DNA from: Actinomycetes bacterium
Lineage (GTDB): Bacteria > Actinomycetota > Acidimicrobiia > Acidimicrobiales > Acidimicrobiaceae
Reading direction: 5' to 3'
Length of the DNA: 8,452 nucleotides
Assembly: GCA_021844725.1 (NCBI GenBank)
Contig: JAKBSX010000085.1
Location: forward strand, 1-8,452
Both the position numbers and the translations under genes were made by a program. Shown in pieces: positions 1 through 6,713 of the stretch (the stretch's first letter is position 1; the number at the start of each line of letters is the position of its first letter). The notes under the pieces were generated by a model, which saw nothing but the letters and a program-made list of their open reading frames with translations, had not been told where the DNA came from and did not search any database.

Positions 1-110
1 CGCAAGATACAGCACATGTACGGAACAGACGACAAGTTCCACTTTTCGGCACGAAATCTCAACTCAGCGCAGCTCTCATCTTCGCAGCTATCCGAGCATT
101 CTTTCGGTCT
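1..110. repeat. Left arm of a 110-bp perfect inverted repeat
   Basis: Read base by base, positions 1-110 are the exact reverse complement of 839-948 (paired positions sum to 949). Identity stops at 111, where this arm reads GCTCC and the partner would give TGTTC. The arm begins at the window edge, so it may extend further left. The partner contains the 3' coding end of the first gene, so this arm is an antisense copy of coding sequence. It happens to be open in one frame and produces a false N-terminus of about 32 residues. Exact identity with a single 728-bp spacer suggests a recent event or an amplification or assembly chimera. Confidence 0.95.
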
Positions 111-890
111 GCTCCAGCTCCCTCACGTCGTCTCCCACATCATCCCCTCCTACGCACGTATGGTCCTAGCTGTGAGTTCTCTCGAGGAGCTGCAGGCCCT
201 ATCGACACCGACCTCTACCGCTTTCATAGCGAGAAGCACGGAGTCAAGGGATTCTGTGTTTTATATTTTAGGTTTCGAAGAAGAGAGCGACACCGAATCT
301 ATTGGTTCAATGAGCGAAGAAATATTTCAAGAACTCTTCGCCTCGGTAATGGAGAACAGCGTTGTGATTAGAGAGGACATCCATATGAGCCAGCTCAGTT
401 CATGTTCAAGTTGGCTCTTGTTACCTATGAATGGACTCATATCTCCTGATGACGTGACTTCAATGGATCTTCAGTACAAGGAGGAAGTCAAGCCATCACT
501 CGCTTCATCCAACTCCCTAGCGAAGACATCTTACAAAGATATGCTGAGCAGACACATCGACCAGCCGAAAGTCGTGGTAGAAGCACCTTCAGCTCCAAAG
601 CATAAATGGGAACCCAAATTCGTTCTCCAGGCGGCACCGAAAGTACGAATTGATCGCAAATACGGACCCCAGCCTAACTATGTCGATGCAAATGAAGGTA
701 AATTTCAATAACTTGTTGATTTCCTTGAAATAGTTCAGATCTGGGTGTCACCGATCTGACAGAAGCCTTCTACTCGGACAAGGCCTCGGTGGGCATGGCG
801 AGACACAGAAATATGACGCTCCTGACTCCCGCTGAACAAGACCGAAAGAATGCTCGGATAGCTGCGAAGATGAGAGCTGCGCTGAGTTGA
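16..890 (+). CDS. Unrecognised protein, 5'-incomplete, two exons, chimeric N-terminus
   Basis: I do not recognise this family. The reading frame runs through 16-697, is interrupted by a 41-nt intron at 698-738, and continues at 739-890, ending in TGA. The spliced frame gives 277 codons. Residues 1 to about 32 lie in the inverted-repeat arm and are antisense to the gene's own C-terminus, so they are almost certainly not native; genuine sequence begins near 111. The middle is acidic and serine-rich. The C-terminal third is basic and looks most protein-like: a KVRIDRKYGPQPNYVD segment just before the intron, then DLGVTDLTEAFYSDKASVG and an Arg/Lys/Ala-rich helical tail ending RIAAKMRAALS. I see no signal peptide, transmembrane segment or catalytic motif. 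The frame between about 111 and 300 is less certain, because a second frame there also reads plausibly, so an unseen splice or frame change is possible. Confidence 0.6.
698..738 (+). other. Spliceosomal intron, 41 nt, phase 1
   Basis: The donor is GTAAAT and the acceptor is TTCAG. Without splicing the frame stops at 709-711. Joining G697 to AT739-740 makes an Asp codon and restores a further 50-residue frame. An earlier AG at 732-733 would give a frame that stops within eight codons, so the acceptor at 738 is preferred. Length and donor agree with the two better-supported introns in this window. Confidence 0.75.
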
Positions 891-948
891 GATTTCGTGC
901 CGAAAAGTGGAACTTGTCGTCTGTTCCGTACATGTGCTGTATCTTGCG
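839..948. repeat. Right arm of the 110-bp inverted repeat
   Basis: This is the native copy: it spans the last 52 bases of the first gene's coding sequence, including the stop at 888-890, plus 58 bases of downstream sequence. It pairs without mismatch with 1-110. It also creates a minus-strand reading frame starting at 933 whose first 31 residues equal the false N-terminus of the first gene. Confidence 0.95.
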
Positions 949-1252
949 TATTTTTCCAGTTAACTGTTTCCTGATGTAAATTTGTTGAGTTTATCGTGAA
1001 CTGGGGAGTACTAATTCTAAGCCTCAATTTTTGCGATAGCTCTAAGGTGCTGATTGCTGTTGAAAGCGCAAAAGGCAGCATATAATAGTACAGTTTCAAC
1101 ACCAAAAAGAGGCGGGATAAGCAAACGGAGAGTTTGCTCTAGATGGGAGTTTTGTGCATCTATACTTAGCATATTGTACAGTTCGAGGACTCTTCATGTA
1201 AGTTTTCATCTTTTTTGTATGGTTGATGTGTCAGCATTTTTGTGAGATAGCC

Positions 1253-1266
1253 CAGTATGCATACTG
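1253..1266. repeat. 14-bp perfect palindrome upstream of XPB
   Basis: The sequence CAGTATGCATACTG is its own reverse complement and lies about 100 bases before the XPB start codon. It could be a dimeric transcription-factor site, but short palindromes also occur by chance. Confidence 0.35.
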
Positions 1267-1290
1267 AGCACCTCATTCTCGGGAAGGTTA

Positions 1291-1319
1291 GCTAGGTGCT
1301 AGGTGACTGCAGCTAGGTG
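1291..1319 (+). repeat. Three GCTAGGTG octamers just upstream of XPB
   Basis: GCTAGGTG occurs at 1291-1298, 1298-1305 (sharing one base with the first) and 1312-1319. The last copy lies 45 bases before the ATG at 1364. The cluster could be a promoter-proximal element or a simple local duplication. There is no second gene in the window with the same motif to compare. Confidence 0.4.
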
Positions 1320-1363
1320 AACAGGTGGCCAGAGGAGGTGGATTGAGGAGAGACCAGCGAGAC

Positions 1364-3659
1364 ATGGGGAAGAAGCGCGGGTCCCGCCAGTCCGCCGAGG
1401 ACGAGGCCTACGAGGACAGCGACGAGGAGTTCACCCTGGCCAGTCTGCGGAGCAAGCGAGGCAGGGTGGGGCCGAGGGAGAGGCGGCCCGACGAAGAGAC
1501 TCTGAGCGGCTTCTCTCTGACCGACAGCTCGCAGCTGCGGCTGAAGAAGGACCACGCCTCCCGACCGATCTGGGTGACTCGGGACCACCAGATCCTCCTC
1601 GAGGCCTTCAGCCCGCTCTACTTGCAAACTTACGACTTCCTTGTGGCCATCGCCGAGCCAGAGGCCCGTCCTGAGCTCATACACCGGTATCGCCTCACGC
1701 AGAACAGTCTCTATGCGGCGGTGGCCATCGCTATCGACACGGACACCATCATCCAGGTGCTGCATCGCCTGTGCAAGTCGGAGCTGCCCCTTGAAACGAT
1801 TCAGTTCATCAAAGACTGCACTCGGACCTTCGGAAAGGCGAAGTTAATCTTGAGGAATAACAAGTACTATGTGGAATCCATCCATCCTGAGGTGCTCATG
1901 GAGCTTCTGAAACACGATGCTATCAAGGAGGCAAGGGTGCTAGACGGAGGAATCTTTGAAGAGTCGATTGCTCCCCTTGAAGATGAGGCGAACACTGGAT
2001 ACAAACACATTATCGCTTTGGACGACGACGATGATATTGAGAAGGTTTTGGGTTCAAAAGACAGTCAGAAGACTGTGTCCTTCCAGATACGGCAAGAGAG
2101 TGTTCAGGTGGTGAAGAAGTATGCTCTCGACGGGTACCCCCCTTACATAGCCAGCTACCCTCTCATCGAAGAGTATGACTTCCGAAATGATACTTACAAT
2201 GCGAGTCTTCAAATTGATTTACGGCCATCCACTCGGATTCGACCCTACCAGGAGAAGTCGCTGAGTAAGATGTTCGGCAACGGAAGAGCTAGGTCGGGAC
2301 TGATAGTGCTTCCTTGCGGGGCGGGGAAATCGTTAACTGGAATCACTGCGGCCTCGACAATCAAGCATGCCGCTGTCGTAGTCTGTATCAATAATGCTAG
2401 CGTCAAGCAATGGAAAGAAGAATTCAGAAAGTATAGTACAGTCGATGAGAGTTTGTTAAAGATCTTCACCTCCGACACCAAGAACTTTCTCCCTCCAAAA
2501 GAGATCGCTTGTGTTGTCATTACCACCTATTCAATGCTTTGTCACACGGGGAAGAGGTCGGAGGGGGGAGATGAAATTATACAGGCCATTAATTCACGAG
2601 AGTGGGGACTGCTTATTCTAGATGAAGTCCACGTAGCTCCGGCGAAGATGTTTTCAAAAGTCCTCAATATAGTAAATGCTCATGCAAAGCTCGGCCTCAC
2701 CGCAACTTTAGTGCGAGAGGATGATTTGATAGCAAATTTAAACTTCTTAGTCGGGCCTAAGCTGTACGGTAAACAATCCCAATCATGATGAATTCCATGT
2801 CATATGCTACATAGAGGCGAACTGGATGGATCTCACACAGCAAGGTTACCTCGCGAATGTGGAATGTACAGAGGTGTGGTGCTCAATGACCAAAGAATAC
2901 TTTATCGAATATTTAAAACTTGAATCAAAGAAGGGTCATCAGTTTAAACGGACACAGCAGCTACTTTACATACTGAATCCGATAAAATTTAAGACATGCG
3001 AGTACCTTCTGCATCGTCATAAAGCTCGAGGGGACAAGATCATCCTATTCAGTGACGATGTCCCTGCACTCCTGCTGTATTGTGAGCTTTTGAAAATTCC
3101 TCATATCTACGGTCAGACTACGCAGCAAGAAAGGTCAACAATCCTAAGCTCCTTCAAAACTCACCCTAAGTTCAACTGCGTTGGCTTAAGCAAGGTCGGA
3201 GATACTGCGCTCGATATTCCTGAAGCCAATGTAATTATTCAAGTTTCGAGCCATTTCGGCTCCAGACGGCAGGAGGCTCAGCGACTGGGAAGAATTTTAC
3301 GACCGAAGCCTAACCCAACTGGTGGTTTCAATGCATTCTTTTACACTCTCGTGAGTACAGACACGAAGGAAATGTTCTTCAGCTCCAAACGACAGCAGTA
3401 TCTCGTTGACCAGGGTTACACTTATCAAGTGAACCACGAGCTCGCGATCCAAGCGATGACCGAGTCTCGTATTCTTACTAATCTTAAAAAGGAGCTGGAC
3501 TTGCTAAACATGGTTCTTACTTACCGTTGCGACGAGAAGGATCAAGCAGAGAACAAAGCACTGGCCGCAGCTGCTGGCGGAGAAATTGAGGCTGAGGGTC
3601 CAATTCCCGTTGTCAAAAAGCGAAAATCTAAGCTTAGTGCCCTATCAGGGGCCGATTAA
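1364..3659 (+). CDS. ERCC3: TFIIH DNA helicase/translocase subunit XPB (ERCC3/SSL2)
   Basis: XPB is the ATP-driven 3'-5' DNA translocase of TFIIH; it opens promoters for RNA polymerase II and acts in nucleotide excision repair in the nucleus. Exons 1364-2768 and 2815-3659 join into 749 residues. The acidic, basic-patched N-terminus starts MGKKRG, close to the human start, so this ATG is preferred over an in-frame GTG 39 bases upstream. An N-terminal domain spans about 63-186. Helicase lobe 1 carries Walker A GAGKS (319-323), DEVH (420-423) and TATLVRED (446-453) with the XPB-specific RED motif. Lobe 2 carries SKVGDTALDIPEANV (594-608) and RRQEAQRLGRILR (619-631). About seven extra residues near 508-516 interrupt a conserved stretch of lobe 2. 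The protein stops at LSALSGAD, where relatives continue with a YMEY-type tail of roughly 20-30 residues. Base composition is much more GC-rich in the first 400 bases than later. Confidence 0.96.
2769..2814 (+). other. Spliceosomal intron in XPB, 46 nt, phase 1
   Basis: The donor is GTAAAC and the acceptor is ACATAG. Splicing G2768 to AG2815-2816 makes a Glu codon and yields GPKLYEANWMDL, which is the family sequence across this point in XPB. Retention shifts the frame and stops at 2786-2788. This is the best-supported intron in the window. Confidence 0.95.
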
Positions 3660-3694
3660 GTCCGATAACAAATACCTTCTATTGAAAATTACAG

Positions 3695-3719
3695 TATATT
3701 GTTAATCTTTGACAATATA
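3695..3719. other. AT-rich hairpin after the XPB stop
   Basis: The arms TATATTGTTAA (3695-3705) and TTGACAATATA (3709-3719) pair over 11 positions with one G-T wobble and a 3-base loop. It lies in the presumed 3' untranslated or termination region of XPB. A role in 3'-end formation is possible, but AT-rich sequence makes such hairpins by chance fairly often. Confidence 0.4.
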
Positions 3720-3787
3720 AGCAATCTTACTTTGGATTCCTGACTCCCTTTCGAAGTTATATCACTACTCCTCGAATACTTGATAGC

Positions 3788-3831
3788 AGTTCCGTTGCGG
3801 CGAGTAGTTCCGTTGGCGAGTAGTTCCGTTG
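3788..3831 (+). repeat. 16-bp tandem direct repeat, about 2.6 copies, upstream of PP2C
   Basis: GCGAGTAGTTCCGTTG occurs exactly at 3800-3815 and again at 3816-3831. A partial upstream copy, AGTTCCGTTG, lies at 3788-3797, so the core recurs at spacings of 18 and 16 bases. The array lies about 190 bases before the PP2C start codon, a plausible promoter position. It may be a microduplication or a multimerised factor-binding site. Confidence 0.7.
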
Positions 3832-4023
3832 TGTCCGAGCGCCTTGTATTTTCACGAAATCGTCCTGCTGCCCCTCCTACTGTCTGGTGGCGGGCTAAGA
3901 CTACAGAGAGCCAGAAGCTAGACAAGGTTGAAGCTGCCCTTCGTTGGCCTCGGTCCGGTCCACTGGACTATCCACGAGTTCTGCTCGAGAATCATCGCCA
4001 TCCAAGACATACTGTAGCTTCGA

Positions 4024-5529
4024 ATGGTGGTCGAGGAGAGGACGGCCCAGATCACCTTCGGCTTCCACAACCTGCCCTCCTCGAAGAACGAGGACAGGGG
4101 CACCATGGTCCCCTTCCACACAGGTGACTAGGACATTCTTCGACATTTCCACTGGATTATTTCTCTAGCTGACAATTTCCCTGACATCGCCTCCTTCGGA
4201 ATTTTCGATGGCCACTTCGGAACCGTAGCCGCCTCAGTTTGTGCTCAACACCTGCATAAAACCATACTGAAACGATTTGAACGATTGCAATCGATGCGAT
4301 CCGCTCAAAAGTCACCCCTCTTATCTTCTCAGCAGCACTACGACGCGATATTTTGTGAAGCCATACGGCAGGTCTTCGAAGAGGTCGATGAGAACATTCG
4401 CTGCAAGGATAATTCCGGATGTACTGCTCTGAGTATATTCCTGGTTCGGAATACCGACGACGACTCCATTCGCTTGTACTGCTGCAATGTCGGTGACTCC
4501 AGAGGGGTGCTCTTCACTCCGTACATGGATGGGATGGACCACTCAATCCCAGAGGAAAATGACATCCGAGATGCTTTCTATGGAAACGACCTCGATCGGA
4601 GTGAGCATTCCCGGATTCTGTTTGCTTTCCCGATAAGCGAGGACCATAAGTTGGCTCTGAGGAGAGAGAAGATGCGACTGGAAGCTCGTCAAGACCTTCT
4701 GTGGCACCCGCTGCCCTCGAATATCGTCAAGGCGCAGATGATGATACACAACTCGCTTGATGAGGTGTTAACTCCTGAAATCATCGACAAGCAATCCCTG
4801 CAGGAGGTGGGCTACCCTCCCAAGGCTGTTCTTGAGGCGGCGTCAATTTTCGTGCAAAGTGTAACTGAGCCGGATGCTGTGACCGTTACGCCTCGTAAAC
4901 TTGTATACAAGACAACGAAAACCCACGACTCGGATCTACCCCACTTCAAGGATGGTGAGCGAATTCTGATTGAGGGCGAGGAGTACGAGAGGATACATCG
5001 AAACTCTTTCATAGCAAAGCGGAAGACTGCCAACGGCGAGGAGAAGGGGCCCGAGGCGCTCTTCGGCATGTACAACTTCAGCACGAACATGACGCGGTCG
5101 ATAGGAGACAGGTATGGACCGCGATCTTGTCTCGCCGTGCCAGACATCTCCGCCGTGACGATAAGGAAAAATGAATATGTGAGGATCGTTATTGCGTCAG
5201 ATGGTGTTTGGGATGTGCTCAAGAATAGCGAGGTAAAGGATATCGTGCTTTTGGACAGGTCTCCAGAGGACGCAGCTGTGCGGATTGTTCAGCGCGCATA
5301 CAATGAGAGGGAGTACAAGAAGCTCCGCCAGGACGACATCACTGCAATTGTCGTAGATGTCAACCCCGAGCTATTTCCTAAATTCAAATTTTCTTCATTA
5401 TTGCCCAGTGCTTTGTCTTTTTCCAAAGAGAAGAGGGTTGAAACCAAAGCGACAGAAGAAACTTCATCTGCATGGACTTCGTCCCCAGTTGTTGTTGACA
5501 ATAGCGAATGTAAATGCCTTATTTCGTAA
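4024..5529 (+). CDS. PP2C-family (PPM) Ser/Thr phosphatase with CaaX-like C-terminus
   Basis: This is a metal-dependent (Mg/Mn) protein serine/threonine phosphatase of the PPM/PP2C family. Exons 4024-4123 and 4169-5529 give 486 residues. An in-frame TAG nine bases upstream supports the ATG at 4024. Family motifs appear in order: KNEDR (21-25), FDGHFG (46-51; the usual form is DGHGG), GCTALS (117-122), VGDSRG (141-146), SEDHK (190-194), MTRSIGD (341-347), SDGVWD (377-382) and DDIT (422-425). The acidic metal ligands expected in the NEDR, DGH, SDGVWD and DDIT motifs are all present, so the enzyme is probably active. The stretch between GDSRG and MTRSIGD is about 195 residues, far longer than in a compact PP2C, because of charged insertions either side of SEDHK. 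The C-terminus is ECKCLIS; CLIS fits a prenylation box, and the cysteine two residues before it could be acylated. Its substrate cannot be told from sequence. Confidence 0.93.
4124..4168 (+). other. Spliceosomal intron in PP2C, 45 nt, phase 1
   Basis: The donor is GTGACT and the acceptor TTTCTCTAG follows a pyrimidine-rich run. Joining G4123 to CT4169-4170 makes an Ala codon and links the KNEDR motif to FDGHFG with normal PP2C spacing. Unspliced, the frame stops at a TAG seven bases into the intron. Confidence 0.9.
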
Positions 5530-5925
5530 ATGTCAAGCATTACTTTTCAGCACATGCACAATATTAATCTTTGCTCCAGGAGCGATTATACTGCTGTAAA
5601 CACTAACTGTGCAAACACAAACACAAAATAATCTAATAGACTATTGATCCCCTTGTACTTAATCGAGAACCCGCGGACGTTCCGTTTGCTCTATTCTTAT
5701 CGTGTCAAAACTAGCAATGCAGTTTGTTTTCTTTATACACGCACTGTAAAATTGACAATTGGCATCGCGGAACAACTATTACTCTTCAAGCTGGTCTCTT
5801 CTATTGAACTAACATTTTGATTTTTATCGGATCTTGCGCGCTTGAGTTGTTTGAAATCGTAAATAGGTAGCGATCGCTGCTCCAGTTTTCGAGATCACTG
5901 ATTCAAATCAGCCCATCCATTGGTC

Positions 5926-6282
5926 ATGAACCCTGCCCCTTCCACATCCGCTTCTGCACGTGCTTGGGATCTCTTGGCAAAAATCGGGATGGATTCAAAC
6001 TTCAAACAGGTATGGCCGCTTAGGATTAGCCTACCCCGACCACACGTGACAGCATTTACCTGGATGATCCACCCCGGAGCGGGATCGAGACTGGACAGTG
6101 CTAAGTTATAAACAGCTGGCTGACCTTCAGTGCTGCTTAAGTGGTATTGCGAGAAGGCTTTGCTGTTTGAGGAGAAAGATTACTTTCAGTCCTGAGCCGG
6201 TGGTGGAAACTCTAGAAGTTGGTTCCATTCGAAGTCCTTCCTGCTCTTTAAGGGGAAAGCTCATATCGTAATTGGGGATTAG
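5926..6282 (+). other. Possible unmodelled small multi-exon gene or gene relic
   Basis: An ATG at 5926 opens 28 codons (NPAPSTSASARAWDLLAKIG onward) ending in CAG at 6009, immediately followed by the donor-like GTATGG. Taking the acceptor at 6052 gives a 43-nt intron, matching the local size, but the joined frame stops after four codons. Downstream, protein-like fragments appear in different frames: DSIYLDDPPRSGIETGQC (6048-6101), a 67-codon open stretch at 6068-6268 that includes DWTVLSYKQLADLQ, and LLKWYCEKALLFEEKDYFQS (6133-6192). I could not join them into one frame with good splice sites and do not recognise the family. A decayed gene, a gene with unusual introns, or chance are all possible. 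Confidence 0.18.
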
Positions 6283-6490
6283 GAGCTAGCTTATTATCTT
6301 ATTATAGGCTGCGGGAGATGGACAGGCTTTCCTCATACGTGGTTCAATTTTGTATAGAGGTAGTAATTGGACTGAATTCTAATGTAGATTATTCGTAGAG
6401 ATATTTAGTATGTTTGCTATAGGTCTAAATTAGAACAATTGCTCTATAAACCGTTTGCAGTTATCTAGCAAGAGCGATTTAAATAGGAAG

Positions 6491-6506
6491 AGCTTGCGTG
6501 CAAGCT
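6491..6506. repeat. Small perfect inverted repeat with 2-base centre
   Basis: The arms AGCTTGC (6491-6497) and GCAAGCT (6500-6506) pair perfectly around GT. Flanking ATTTAAAT and ATTTAGAT could extend pairing with one wobble and a bulge. It lies about 200 bases beyond the 3' end of the minus-strand gene, and no function is evident. Confidence 0.4.
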
Positions 6507-6713
6507 ATTTAGATACGAAGCGCATACAAGCATGGTAGTATGGTAGTTATTGCGATGCCATTCCAACCAGTGGTGGGTAAGAGCTAATTTAAATTTAAAT
6601 CAACTTAAGTCTTAACTAGAAAATTTACACGTTTAAAAATCTGCAAGGCTCTAAGATTAGTAGGTTAATATAGTAAACTGCCGGTACCTAGTCGCAGGAA
6701 ATGCGATGTTTAG

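Larger units (their letters stand above)
891..1363. other. Intergenic region between gene 1 and XPB
   Basis: No convincing gene is seen on either strand. The left part is AT-rich and includes the end of the inverted-repeat arm and a 10-bp palindrome CAGTTAACTG at 957-966. The right part carries a 14-bp palindrome and a cluster of GCTAGGTG octamers close to the XPB start. A 63-codon plus-strand frame at 1054-1245 has no recognisable features. Promoter elements for XPB presumably lie here, but I cannot identify a core promoter. Confidence 0.6.
3660..4023. other. Intergenic region between XPB and the PP2C gene
   Basis: No gene is supported here. It holds an AT-rich hairpin about 35 bases after the XPB stop and a direct repeat at 3788-3831. 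An open frame at 3780-4127 runs into the PP2C coding region in the wrong phase and has arginine/proline-rich content typical of a shadow frame. The end of the region is GC-rich and probably includes the PP2C 5' untranslated region. Confidence 0.6.
5530..6713. other. Convergent, mostly non-coding region between PP2C and TPLATE-like gene
   Basis: The PP2C gene from the left and the minus-strand TPLATE-like gene from the right both end here, so the edges are 3' flanks. About 5530-5900 and 6290-6713 are AT-rich with no convincing frames. I looked for tRNA T-loop and D-loop patterns, rRNA and snRNA-like sequences and found none. The central part, about 5926-6285, is richer in plausible peptide fragments and is listed separately. 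Minor structure includes an 8-bp tandem duplication ATGGTAGT at 6532-6547 and a small inverted repeat near 6491. Confidence 0.55.

Noticed and set aside
172..271. Possible 100-nt intron with donor GTGAGT and acceptor ATTTTAG inside gene 1
   Set aside because: Both splice sites look good, but removing 100 nt shifts the frame into a stop within about 14 codons and loses the supported downstream frame.
748..933. Minus-strand open frame sharing its first 31 residues with gene 1
   Set aside because: It is explained entirely by the inverted repeat; after the shared part it runs antisense through the real 3' coding end of gene 1.
770..1105. 111-codon minus-strand open frame over the end of gene 1
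   Set aside because: It overlaps the supported second exon of gene 1 on the other strand, has no recognisable motif, and covers AT-rich flank; treated as a shadow.
1313..1765. 150-codon minus-strand open frame opposite the XPB start
   Set aside because: It is antisense to GC-rich XPB coding sequence, where stop codons are rare on the opposite strand.
3780..4127. 115-codon plus-strand frame before and over PP2C exon 1
   Set aside because: It is out of phase with the NEDR-containing PP2C exon and has repeat-derived, Arg/Pro-rich content; a shadow frame.
4812..5222. 136-codon minus-strand open frame inside PP2C
   Set aside because: It lies opposite the conserved PP2C motifs, with no independent features.
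5885..5915. GATTCAAATC resembling a tRNA T-arm
   Set aside because: No acceptor stem, anticodon arm or D-arm could be found at tRNA spacing.
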